This document shows, piece after piece, positions 1 through 8,246 of a stretch of 64,000 bases of DNA. A program made the translations under genes and the position numbers. Source of the stretch: Flavobacteriales bacterium UBA6057 (GTDB taxonomy: Bacteria; Bacteroidota; Bacteroidia; Flavobacteriales_G; Salibacteraceae). The stretch spans positions 124,001 through 188,000 of the forward strand of contig DIYJ01000007.1 of NCBI GenBank assembly GCA_002428995.1, given 5' to 3'. The number at the start of each line of letters is the position of its first letter. Positions within the stretch are counted from its first letter, which is position 1. The notes beneath the pieces are model-generated. The model had not been told where the DNA came from. It ran no database searches and worked only from the letters and a program-made list of their open reading frames with translations.

Positions 1-2430
1 CCTCAGCACTACGTTTTCAAGCGTGGGTTCATCCCGGTCGTGTTCTCCATTTCCGTTCAGGTCATAGAAGGCCACAAACGCCAGGTTGTAGTTTCTTGCC
101 TTCGAGAAGGGGATCGGAACTCCAAACTCTTTTCGAATCGTGGCTCCCACTCGCACCGTGTTGGAGATGGTGGCGGACTGATCGCCCGGATCAATACCTC
201 TGGCAGCGTTCAATTCCTGCGTAGCAGCCTGGAAGTTTGTCGATCCGAAGTTGTAGTTAATGTTCACGCTGAATCTCCATCCCGTGCTGGAGAAATAGAA
301 CATTTCTGGGAAGAGTGTTACGGTATGACTGTTCAGCTGATTGTTGTAAGCGTAGTTGGCGCCTGATTGAAGAATGAACCGTGTGTTGCGGAACATGTAT
401 TGATGCTGAAGCGAACCTCTGAACTGCTGCGGGTAAGTGTTTTGACTCAGAGAGTTGGCCAACAACACTGGATTAGACGGCCCGTATAAGTAGCGCACAT
501 TGGCAGTCAGTGTTCTGATCCTTGCGAGCACCGAGAATTGCGCAGAGAAGTATTCGTCAATTTCTTCAAAATCCGGGGTGCTGTTGTAGCCCATGCGGAG
601 TGTGGTGGTGATCAGCGAATTGCGCTTGAAGTTGAAATTGCTGTAGGTGAAGGAAAACCCACGATAGTTGACCGTGAAAAGCGTTTGCTGTGTGATGTCG
701 AAGAAAACACCCGGCTGGAAAATTCCGATGTCTGTTCGCTTCGCGAGGTTCAGTCGGTTGAAGAAGTTTCGGAAGGTAAACTGGATTGAATCGCTGAAGC
801 GGGTGGCATAGCGGTTCATGATGTTCACGTTGTTCAGAAGCTGCAGTTGAAGCTTGGGCTGAATGTCGTAGGTCGTGCGGTTGGAAGCTCCTAAACGCTC
901 TGATGTCGTGATTCCAAAACTGGGTGTGTTGTAACGTCCGTTCATGACCACTCGAAGCTTTCGATCTACCATCGCCCCGGAGTAGGTTAAGCTGGTGAGG
1001 TAACCTAACTGAGATACATTGGTATCTGTGTGGTTGCGAATGCTTCCGGCAAAGAGAACGCTGACGTTGTGACTCTTTGAAATGCGAGTGTTCAATCGGG
1101 TGCTGGCCACATTGCTGTTCAGGTTCTGACGAATGTCCTGGCTGCGAGCAAGCGTAGAGGATACACGAAATCTTCCGGTGCCTGTGTAGTCGTGATAAAG
1201 CCCAAAGGAAGTGCTGCGCGCGTTTTGGAATCCAGGCGTTTGTGTGAAGTGAGCTCCAACCCGGTGGAATGGATGAAACCGGTAGCTTCCGGTCACTCCC
1301 TTTCCAGAGGCAAGCACACCCAGCGAACGGCCGTTCACCAATCCCACCTGAACATCCCAGTCCCGATCGAAGTAACCAACATACCAAGGCACATTCCTCA
1401 AGAAGCGATCGTTGAAAAAGCTCTGGGAATAGAACAGCTGTGTGAAGTACATCAGCCTGCGATCCTCATCCAATTCTTTGATGCCCATGAGGTTCAGCGA
1501 CATGAAGCTGAAGTCGCTGAGGATATTTTGAATTTGCGCCTCAGCAATGAGTGGAACATTATCCGTGCTGTAGGGTGAAACCTGCTTCTCGTTGGCAAGC
1601 TTGATGAAATCCACCTTCGTGCCCTTTTTGGTTCCGTTGTCGTTGACTTGCTTGGCTTCCTCCGAGAGGGCATAGAACCGGAAGCGCTGTTCCTCCAGCT
1701 CGCTCATCGGGCGGTGGTTGATGACACTCACCGTCCTGCGATTTCTCTCGAAACCCGCAGGCCTAACCTTGAACTTCAAGGTGGTGTCCTGGCTGGGGTC
1801 CAAGCCTATCGTGTAGCTCGGTGTGCGAATGATGTTTTCCGCGCTGTCCAGCAGCAACAGGTCTTTGCGCTGGCCACCGTTCAGCGTTACCTGAAAATCC
1901 TGTTCATAGTTTCCGATGTTCAGCAGTGATAGGGCAAATTCACTCTGCTCTTCTCCATTGCGGAAGTAGATTTTATCCTCTGGCAGTACGCTCATTTCCC
2001 ACTGCACGATTTTCTTGGTGAAGCAGAAAAAGGAGGAGGTACCGAGCGGGAGGCCGCTTTCTTCGGACCTCACCATCACATTGATCGAATACTTGGTGTT
2101 GCCGATCAGGTCGCCCTTTGGGATCACCCGAAAGGGAACAAAAATGGAATCACCGGGAGCTACCTGGTATACGCGATTGGTAGAGCCGAGGCTGCTCCAT
2201 CCCGGAGGAATGCTCGCTTCCAGATAGAAGGCAAGAGTCTGGTCTGAGTTGTTCTGAACCTTAGCGGGATTTGAAACGATTTCGTTTTTCTTGAATTCCA
2301 CCTCCTGCTCCTTGAATTGCACCTGAAACTGGGAGGCGTTTACATTGCCGAGTTGTGCCCACAGATTTCCCGTACTGCTGCCAAAAAGTAGCACAGTGAG
2401 AATCAGGATATAGTGGAAGCGGGCAAACAT
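1..2430 (-). CDS. Large usher-like outer-membrane beta-barrel protein, C-terminus outside the window
   Basis: The open frame runs from an ATG at 2430 to the window edge, 810 codons without a stop; the end of the gene is missing. A signal peptide (about residues 1-26, ending WAQ) is followed by some 250 residues of Ig-like sandwich sequence (COG1470/NEW3-like). From about residue 300 comes a long run of alternating amphipathic strands rich in aromatic, Asn, Thr and Arg residues, typical of an outer-membrane barrel. Near residue 790 a calcium-loop motif begins, FYDLNGNGEHDRDEP, as in SdrD B-type or carboxypeptidase-regulatory-like domains. It starts 10 bases after the stop of a small secreted subunit gene and is the last visible gene of a four-gene operon that opens with a chaperone-like protein. 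I infer an export/assembly pore analogous to a fimbrial usher; no sequence match to FimD/PapC is claimed. It could instead be a plain surface barrel of unknown role. Confidence 0.75.
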   Translation of the reverse strand, partial: MFARFHYILILTVLLFGSSTGNLWAQLGNVNASQFQVQFKEQEVEFKKNEIVSNPAKVQNNSDQTLAFYLEASIPPGWSSLGSTNRVYQVAPGDSIFVPFRVIPKGDLIGNTKYSINVMVRSEESGLPLGTSSFFCFTKKIVQWEMSVLPEDKIYFRNGEEQSEFALSLLNIGNYEQDFQVTLNGGQRKDLLLLDSAENIIRTPSYTIGLDPSQDTTLKFKVRPAGFERNRRTVSVINHRPMSELEEQRFRFYALSEEAKQVNDNGTKKGTKVDFIKLANEKQVSPYSTDNVPLIAEAQIQNILSDFSFMSLNLMGIKELDEDRRLMYFTQLFYSQSFFNDRFLRNVPWYVGYFDRDWDVQVGLVNGRSLGVLASGKGVTGSYRFHPFHRVGAHFTQTPGFQNARSTSFGLYHDYTGTGRFRVSSTLARSQDIRQNLNSNVASTRLNTRISKSHNVSVLFAGSIRNHTDTNVSQLGYLTSLTYSGAMVDRKLRVVMNGRYNTPSFGITTSERLGASNRTTYDIQPKLQLQLLNNVNIMNRYATRFSDSIQFTFRNFFNRLNLAKRTDIGIFQPGVFFDITQQTLFTVNYRGFSFTYSNFNFKRNSLITTTLRMGYNSTPDFEEIDEYFSAQFSVLARIRTLTANVRYLYGPSNPVLLANSLSQNTYPQQFRGSLQHQYMFRNTRFILQSGANYAYNNQLNSHTVTLFPEMFYFSSTGWRFSVNINYNFGSTNFQAATQELNAARGIDPGDQSATISNTVRVGATIRKEFGVPIPFSKARNYNLAFVAFYDLNGNGEHDRDEPTLENVVLR

Positions 2431-2440
2431 GAAGTGTCTG

Positions 2441-3046
2441 TTACATCTGTTCCTCCAGGTGGAATTTTACGCCCAGCTCATAAATGCCGGGCGAGAAGAG
2501 GTAGCCCGGAGCTACTCTGATATCGATGTTGAAGGTGAATTCGTCATAGTTGGTCAGGTAGTCACCCGGTCCGTTTACATTGGTGGCACAGCTGCCCGCA
2601 GGAGTCAGTGGCAGCAGGTCTGCAATGATTTCCAGAATGTCACCATCGTTGGTGAAGGTTTGGAATACACCATCCAGCGGGGATGTTTGGCAAGCGTTGC
2701 GAACCCTGATCTGAAGAATGTCGATGTCCGGAGCCGGAGCGGTACCTGCTCCGTATTGGAAGAGCGTTTCCCATTCATTGGCAGGAGTTCCACTTCCCGG
2801 ATTGTTGTAGACCTCCATGTATAAAAACCAACGGCAATCAGGATCGGGTATCGCCTGATCCTCCACGCGCACGCGTATGGTTGCGACACTGTTGATGGTC
2901 ACACCGCCCTGATAATCGGTAAAGGAATCGAAGGTGAGGCTCGCCACTTCCGCTGAGTTGGGCTCAATGCTGACATTGCCGCAATGTATTTGCCCTAAGG
3001 CGGCTCCGGATAACAGAATGAAGGTGACAGCAATCCAGAAATTCAT
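2441..3046 (-). CDS. Small secreted beta-rich subunit, paralogue of the next gene upstream
   Basis: 201 residues. I place the start at the ATG at 3046 because it gives a clean signal peptide (MNFWIAVTFILLSGAALGQ); the frame stays open upstream to 3121, but that would add a soluble extension covering the terminator. The mature part has four cysteines. It shares two blocks with the 258-residue protein encoded at 3139-3915: an N-terminal block (FDSFTDYQGGVTINSVATI here, FDEINEYYAGITQYAATI there, followed by W-x-LY) and a C-terminal block (IDIR-x-APG ... PGIYELGV ... LEEQ here, IDYR-x-LPG ... PGVYTMYV ... LLEDQ there). I read both as structural subunits of one surface structure. Its gene lies after a transcription terminator, so it is probably expressed less than its paralogue, as expected of a minor or tip subunit. 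The exact function is unknown. Confidence 0.7.
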   Translation of the reverse strand: MNFWIAVTFILLSGAALGQIHCGNVSIEPNSAEVASLTFDSFTDYQGGVTINSVATIRVRVEDQAIPDPDCRWFLYMEVYNNPGSGTPANEWETLFQYGAGTAPAPDIDILQIRVRNACQTSPLDGVFQTFTNDGDILEIIADLLPLTPAGSCATNVNGPGDYLTNYDEFTFNIDIRVAPGYLFSPGIYELGVKFHLEEQM

Positions 3047-3086
3047 CTGATGCAGTAGGTTAGTTATTGTAGGGTTGTATAAAGCG

Positions 3087-3117
3087 AAAAAAGCCGACCC
3101 CTTGTCAGGGTCGGCTT
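3087..3117 (-). terminator. Intrinsic terminator inside the chaperone/subunit/barrel operon
   Basis: Read on the minus strand, an 11-bp stem (AAGCCGACCCT with AGGGGTCGGCTT, short TGACA loop) is followed by a run of six T. It sits 22 bases after the stop of the 258-residue subunit gene and before the start of the next subunit gene. Partial read-through would give an excess of the first subunit over the downstream subunit and barrel. Confidence 0.8.
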
Positions 3118-3138
3118 CCAACTAATAAGGGTTAGTTC

Positions 3139-3915
3139 TTATTGATCTTCAAGCAAAACATACTGAACGTACATTGTGTACACTCCGGGTTCTGCATACG
3201 CACCTGCACCGTTTACGGTTACAATATCTTCGAATGTGGCACCATCAGCATCTGCTGCCATTGGGAAAATAGCAGGCAAACCTGGCAGAATTCGATAGTC
3301 GATCGCGTAGTAGTAATCGCTGAAGTTGGTGTTTTGAGTCAAGTAGCTTCCACCTGCGATGAAGTCATCACCAGCAGTACCAGAAGTTCCAGCGTGTCCT
3401 GCGATATACTTGTCATCCGTTGATGGAGGAGTAAGCGCTCCACCGTTTACGTAAAGGCTGTTTCCTGCACTTGGCGTGGCAGAAGGTGAAAATGCCTGGT
3501 TGTAATCTCGGAATGTTCCGGATGCCGCAGCAGCACCACCGTTGGGCTGTGACTGACGAAGCTCTAAAAGGCTCAATGGAAGATCAGGAATGGCATTGGG
3601 GTTGTTGTTTCCATAATCGATCTGCTGATCCCAGAATTCCGGGCCGTTGGTTCCGTTGGAGCGGCCTACAGCGTAAAGGTCCCAGCTCACAGTAGAACTC
3701 ACCTTCAGAATGGTTGCTGCATACTGTGTAATACCAGCATAGTACTCGTTGATTTCATCAAAAACGAACTCAATCTGGTTAGAGGTTGTCATGTCCAGCT
3801 GAAGCACTGGTTGAAGATCCATGGTTACGGTAACATCCTTCTCGTCAATGAGTTGGGCGTTGGCAGCGGTCGTCAAGGCTAGAACTGCTGCAAAAGATAA
3901 GACGACTTTTTTCAT
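3139..3915 (-). CDS. Putative major secreted structural subunit
   Basis: 258 residues with a typical signal peptide (MKKVVLSFAAVLALTTAANAQ) and a mature part rich in Gly, Ala, Asn and Tyr, with no cysteine. The mature protein starts with short beta-strand-like stretches (DVTVTMDLQPVLQLDM) and ends in a strand-like sequence, PGVYTMYVQYVLLEDQ. N- and C-terminal blocks are shared with the 201-residue protein encoded just downstream, so the two are paralogues. The gene follows the chaperone-like gene by 52 bases and is followed directly by an intrinsic terminator, a layout common for abundant pilus or fibre subunits. I infer a polymerising or surface-layer subunit; no named family is recognised. 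Confidence 0.7.
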   Translation of the reverse strand: MKKVVLSFAAVLALTTAANAQLIDEKDVTVTMDLQPVLQLDMTTSNQIEFVFDEINEYYAGITQYAATILKVSSTVSWDLYAVGRSNGTNGPEFWDQQIDYGNNNPNAIPDLPLSLLELRQSQPNGGAAAASGTFRDYNQAFSPSATPSAGNSLYVNGGALTPPSTDDKYIAGHAGTSGTAGDDFIAGGSYLTQNTNFSDYYYAIDYRILPGLPAIFPMAADADGATFEDIVTVNGAGAYAEPGVYTMYVQYVLLEDQ

Positions 3916-3967
3916 AATTAAATTGGAGATAAGATTTGAATTATTTGGATTTGTTTGCTTTCAAGAG

Positions 3968-4828
3968 TTAGAGGGTAAATTCGAGTTCAGCGGCCTGAAG
4001 CTCTTCGCTACTTCCGAAGTCCAGCACACTCACAGCTGAATAGTTTCCTTCAGCCAGTTCATCGGGCAGAGCGAAGTGAAATTCGCGGGTAAGCCCGGGA
4101 ACGATGGTGAACTTCTTCACGAGAAGCTTTTGGCTGTCGCCAGTATTGAGGTTAGTTAGTTCCACATAAGCGGCACAGTAAGTAATGCCATCACCAATGT
4201 TTTCCACATCAATGCGGAGGAAGCTTTTCTCTTCTTCCTTTTCCATGTGGAAATCCACGATCTCCACGCGATTAAGCTCTACGGTGGGTGGGTTTTGGTA
4301 AAGGAAAATTCCAAAAGCGAACGTTGGAATGATACCAAAGGCGATGCGCTGTTCTCCCCTTCCCGGGTCGATCGTTTCTCGTTCTTCGGCTTGTTCAATC
4401 AACATAACAGACCATGCTGCCTTGTTGGCTCCAGGAGCATCTTCGGGGATGGCGAGAGTCACCGTGATTTCTCTTTTTTCACCTGGCTTCATCTCCAGGA
4501 ATGAAGGCGATACGTTGATCCACTGTGAAAGGCTGTGATCTCCTTCACCAGCAGGAAGGAAGGCGCTTTTGCCATAGCCGTCCATGTTGAAGTCGTTGAA
4601 TGAGACCTTGAATTTGCCCGGGCGATCGGTATCGTTGTTGATGGTCACCTTGGCGGTCTCTGTTTCACCGGGAGTGACCGTGAAGTGCATGTGAGAGGGC
4701 GATACTGCTACTCCAGCACCTGACTGACCTTTTGACTCTTCCAGAACTCGACTAAGCAGCACCTCTTCGCTGGCAAAGCTTAGAGAAACGAATCCAATGA
4801 GGAATAAGATAAGGCTCGAGATTTTCAT
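3968..4828 (-). CDS. Periplasmic chaperone-like protein with two Ig-like domains
   Basis: 286 residues from the ATG at 4828, which opens a signal peptide (MKISSLILFLIGFVSLSFA); the frame is open 12 codons further up, but that start would spoil it. Residues about 35-155 look like the N-terminal Ig domain of PapD-type chaperones or the DUF916 proteins that accompany WxL proteins: P-x-GETETAKVTINN, then W-x-x-VSPSFLEMKPGEKREITV, then a P-x-x-APG strand. Residues about 180-286 form a second sandwich (VELNRVEIVDF ... IDVENIGDG ... ALPDELAEGNYSAVSVLDF). It is the first gene of an operon encoding two secreted paralogous subunits and an outer-membrane barrel, so I infer that it escorts those subunits through the periplasm. 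The similarity is by pattern only and not proven. Confidence 0.7.
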   Translation of the reverse strand: MKISSLILFLIGFVSLSFASEEVLLSRVLEESKGQSGAGVAVSPSHMHFTVTPGETETAKVTINNDTDRPGKFKVSFNDFNMDGYGKSAFLPAGEGDHSLSQWINVSPSFLEMKPGEKREITVTLAIPEDAPGANKAAWSVMLIEQAEERETIDPGRGEQRIAFGIIPTFAFGIFLYQNPPTVELNRVEIVDFHMEKEEEKSFLRIDVENIGDGITYCAAYVELTNLNTGDSQKLLVKKFTIVPGLTREFHFALPDELAEGNYSAVSVLDFGSSEELQAAELEFTL

Positions 4829-5140
4829 GATAGGATTGTGTGATTTGAAATTTGAACTCTGCAATAGGGGCCATTTTACGGCAGCATATTTCGAACGGTT
4901 TCGTTAGTCCGGGTTTTTGTCTTCCATTCTTGTGTAAATGGTTGATAGTCAGTTGAAAACTTTTTGTCGAAAAAGAGAAAAGCTAAATGCACGAGTGAGT
5001 GTCGAACCCTGATTTTCGCCTGTTCGTCTCGATTTTTGAACCAGTTGTCCGAGTCTTTCGCTTGCTTTTTTCAGATCGCGGGTGATTTTGAACTGAAAAG
5101 GAGTGCCACTGTTAAAATCATAGTGTTTTAACGTGAAGTT
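4829..5140. other. Divergent intergenic region, no gene seen
   Basis: 312 bases between the divergent chaperone-like operon and the hypothetical gene at 5141. It is AT-rich and must hold both promoters, but I could not find a convincing TTG-N19-20-TAnnTTTG pair on either strand. No RNA gene or repeat recognised. Confidence 0.6.
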
Positions 5141-5698
5141 GTGCTCAGACGAATTTTTGCTTTCACCTTATTAGGGCTGATCATTTTGTCGGCTGTTTTC
5201 TATGATTCTGAACCAAAGCCCCGGTTGGAAGATGTAGATTTTCATGTGCAGGAAAGTGAAGCGCTCTACTTCCGAAACCTGCGCCAGATCTACTACAGCA
5301 AGGAAGTGAGGGACGATGCTCAGTTTGACATTTTTCGTTTGAAAGGACTAGAACTTGACTCTGGGGAAGCGGAGATTGGCTTCGCCATCATCAACAATTG
5401 GCTGCACGATCAGGCCTACATTAAACTGGAAGCTACAGACCTCGCCATGGAGGGTGATTCCATTTACTTGATGATTCAGCATGATGAATCAGATACCACG
5501 CTTTCGCTGGGAAATGAAGGAATGCAAAGCCACTTGAACATTGCTGTTCAGATTTACAAGGCCATGGCAAGCGATGCATCCATTTTCACTCTAAGAGCCG
5601 GTGAAGGTCAGGAAGAGATTTGGAACGAAACGGAGCGAAGAAACAGCATCAAGCGCTTGCTGAAGGATTATTTCAAACTGATTGGCGCGCTTCGCTAA
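5141..5698 (+). CDS. Hypothetical membrane-anchored or secreted protein
   Basis: 185 residues from a GTG start. Residues 5-20 form one hydrophobic segment (IFAFTLLGLIILSAVF) that is either a signal peptide or an N-terminal anchor, leaving an acidic 165-residue domain outside the cytoplasm. The domain contains a paired strand pattern (YIKLEATDLAMEGDSIYLMI) and ends in basic helices. I do not recognise a family. It overlaps the end of the convergent histidine kinase gene by 26 bases, so the two 3' ends are antisense to each other. The protein-like composition and clean stop support a real gene, but the start is uncertain because no ATG is available near the hydrophobic segment. Confidence 0.6.
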   Translation: MLRRIFAFTLLGLIILSAVFYDSEPKPRLEDVDFHVQESEALYFRNLRQIYYSKEVRDDAQFDIFRLKGLELDSGEAEIGFAIINNWLHDQAYIKLEATDLAMEGDSIYLMIQHDESDTTLSLGNEGMQSHLNIAVQIYKAMASDASIFTLRAGEGQEEIWNETERRNSIKRLLKDYFKLIGALR

Positions 5699-7937
5699 GG
5701 GGCAGCGTGACTGTGAACTTGGAGCCGGATCCCGGTGAGCTTATCACGCTCATATTTCCTTTGAGGGCTCGGGCATATTGATACGACATTTTTAAGCCCA
5801 TGCCGGTGCTCAGCCTTTCGCCCGATTCATCTGTTTGGGCGTATTGATCATCAAAAAGACGGCTCAGGTATTTGTCGTCTATTCCTATGCCCTTGTCTTT
5901 TACCACACAGTTCAACTTGTTGTTCTCCGAACAGCATGTATACTCAATGCACACTTTGGAGCCGTCAGGCGAGAACTTAAGGGCATTGGCAATGAGGTTT
6001 CGCAAGATGAGTGACGCAGCCCTGTGGTCGCTTGTTACCTCGATGGACTCTTTGGATCTAACAACCAATTCTATCCCTTTCATTTTTGCCATCGGTGTGT
6101 GCAGGTCTACGACCTCATCCACCAGCGAAGCCCAATCAAAAGAAGTGTAGGTTGGCTTGTAACCTCCTGACTGCTCCGCTGCCCAGCCCACAAAAGAGTC
6201 AAACAGCAGCGCAACACTCGAGCTTTGTTGGTAGAGAATCTTGGTGAGTTCTTGGAATTCAGACGTATCGATTTCCCTGTTGTGCAGCAGTTCAAGCATC
6301 GATTGAATGTTGTTTACCGGGCCACGAAAGTCATGGCTGATCATGCGAATCACCTTCTGGTTGTTTGCGTTGGAAGCCTCCAGCTTTTTCAGTAGCCTCT
6401 GACGGTTCATCCAAAAGGCGGCTAGCATCAATGCCAGCGCAGAAGACAATAGAAAGGCGATGGAAATGAGGTTGATCCGCAGATTGGAGCGCTCGATTTC
6501 AAGCGAGTTAAACTTCGCTTCCACTTCAAGTTCGTGAATGATATCCTCGTTCATGTGAAGAAGTTGCTCCGTTTCCACCTGCTGCATTGCGGCCGCTTCC
6601 TCCTCGAGCTGAAATTGAGATTTCAATTCCAGGTGCCGCTCTAAATGGTAAAGTGCAGTAGCGGGATCGTTTTCCTTGAAGACTGTGTAAAGGCCTTCAT
6701 AAGCATTCATTTGTTCAAAAGAGTCATGTGCCTGTTCCGCTTTTTCCAGCGCTTTTTCGAAGCCAATCCTGGCCATGTCCACGTTGCCAAGTTCCAGGTA
6801 AACATGTCCAATGTTGTTGCAGGATTCCGCCATCCCACCATAGTTGTTGATCCTTCTGAACAGCTCACTGGCTGCTTCGGAATACTGAAGGGCACTGTCC
6901 AGCTCCCCCTGCTTGCGGTAGACAAGTCCAAGATTTCCAATGGGGTATGCGATGTCCGGGTTGGATGGCGCATGAGTAGCATAAGACGTGCGGGCCTTTT
7001 GAAAATAACTGAGGGCTTTCTCCAATTCATTTAAGCGGAAAAAACTCCAGCCAATGGTGTTGTAGAATTCGCCTGATTGCGTTTGGCCTTCACCAGCATA
7101 GTATGGGATACAACGTTCGTAGTATTCAATGCTCTTGCTGAAATTCATCAGCTCCGCGAAGAGGCTGCCCACCTCCAGATTCATTCGCACCCATTCTGAT
7201 GTTTGTCCCAGCTCATTGTAGAGTGCCATCGCGCGGAGGTACTTTTCAGCGGCTTTTGGGTAATCAGCGAAGTAATAAAAGCGATTGCCGAGCAACTCCT
7301 GATGCAAAGCCTTTAGCTCAGGGTATTGTGCGCTTATTTCTGCCATCTCAGCCTCAAGAACAGCATCTGGTTCACGATCCTCCACATACATCTTCAACTG
7401 CGTTAGCATGGCAAGTGCGCGCAGCTCGTGTTCTGTTTCTTTGGTTTCTCGAGAAAGCCGCAGGTACCGCTCGGCCAGCGGAAGCCCTTCCTTACACCTT
7501 ACCATGTAGGCTAAGAGACTGAAGGCACTCTCATAGACTTGGGTGGAAATGCAAAAGTCGATCTTGTGATGTTCCATCAGCTCCAGCGCGTTTTCGAGGT
7601 GGAGATAAGCGGAATCACTCTCGTTTACAAAGTCGTCTAAGCGGAGCGATTGTAGTTCGAGGAGGACTTTCAACGATGGATACAGGTTGAGCGCACGGGC
7701 CCGCTGGATGCATGCTGAAGCAGAGTCGAGCATACCCAGATCTGTGTAGTTGACGCATTGCTGACACAAGGCATGAATGCGAGAGGCTTCCGAATCGACT
7801 GTACCATGTTCGCTGGCATTGGCTCGGTAGGAGAACATCGCGCTCGAGCACAAGGCCGCAAAAGCGCAGAGGAATATGTTTCTGAATCTCTTCAGAATGA
7901 TTGCTGTATTAATCTGCTCTAAGCTGCTGGCAAGCAC
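5673..7937 (-). CDS. TPR-containing sensor histidine kinase
   Basis: 754 residues. An N-terminal signal or anchor segment (about 18-42) leads to an extracytoplasmic array of TPR-like helices (about 50-430), a coiled coil (about 440-485), one membrane span (about 489-510) and a cytoplasmic kinase core. The H-box is MISHDFRGPVNN with His535 as the phosphate acceptor; the N-box is LIANALKF, the G1 box KDKGIGID and the G2 box TGMGLKM. There is no receiver domain and no response regulator gene next door, so its partner lies elsewhere. This is the usual Bacteroidota TPR-kinase design. The signal it senses is unknown. Confidence 0.9.
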   Translation of the reverse strand: MLASSLEQINTAIILKRFRNIFLCAFAALCSSAMFSYRANASEHGTVDSEASRIHALCQQCVNYTDLGMLDSASACIQRARALNLYPSLKVLLELQSLRLDDFVNESDSAYLHLENALELMEHHKIDFCISTQVYESAFSLLAYMVRCKEGLPLAERYLRLSRETKETEHELRALAMLTQLKMYVEDREPDAVLEAEMAEISAQYPELKALHQELLGNRFYYFADYPKAAEKYLRAMALYNELGQTSEWVRMNLEVGSLFAELMNFSKSIEYYERCIPYYAGEGQTQSGEFYNTIGWSFFRLNELEKALSYFQKARTSYATHAPSNPDIAYPIGNLGLVYRKQGELDSALQYSEAASELFRRINNYGGMAESCNNIGHVYLELGNVDMARIGFEKALEKAEQAHDSFEQMNAYEGLYTVFKENDPATALYHLERHLELKSQFQLEEEAAAMQQVETEQLLHMNEDIIHELEVEAKFNSLEIERSNLRINLISIAFLLSSALALMLAAFWMNRQRLLKKLEASNANNQKVIRMISHDFRGPVNNIQSMLELLHNREIDTSEFQELTKILYQQSSSVALLFDSFVGWAAEQSGGYKPTYTSFDWASLVDEVVDLHTPMAKMKGIELVVRSKESIEVTSDHRAASLILRNLIANALKFSPDGSKVCIEYTCCSENNKLNCVVKDKGIGIDDKYLSRLFDDQYAQTDESGERLSTGMGLKMSYQYARALKGNMSVISSPGSGSKFTVTLPLSEARQSV

Positions 7938-8246
7938 TCCGAAAACGATCTAATGTCCCGTTAGACCTCTGAATTTGAAATGCGGACCCCCATGTGTCCC
8001 TTTCAGATCGGATAACCTGCGAACAGCCCTTCTTGAGCTAGTGGTTTGGCCTTTGTACGATGAGCAGTCAGGCAGGGTTTCTTAATTCTTATTCCCTTCC
8101 AGAATAGGATTTCAAGAATTGTGAGGCTGGATGTTAATGGCTCGGACTGTACTTTCAGTCAGCAACCAGAATTGGATTAAAAGCAAAGCAGGTTTTACGG
8201 ATCGAGTTTCGAAGGACCGTGCAGCGAAGCTTGAGCTTGCTCTTTC
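7938..8246. other. Intergenic region upstream of the TPR kinase, no gene seen
   Basis: 309 bases between two minus-strand genes. It should hold the kinase promoter. The only structure I noticed is a loose inverted repeat around 8082-8120 (AATTCTT ... AAGAATT). No RNA gene or conserved peptide seen. Confidence 0.5.

Noticed and set aside
566..1387. A 273-codon minus-strand frame inside the left-edge barrel gene
   Set aside because: It is out of frame with the 810-codon barrel coding sequence, has low-complexity His/Arg/Gln-rich composition and no homology signal.
5673..5698. 26-base overlap of two convergent genes as evidence that one is false
   Set aside because: The kinase ends with an intact HATPase sequence and the other protein has a coherent hydrophobic segment and stop, so short tail overlap is more likely than an error.
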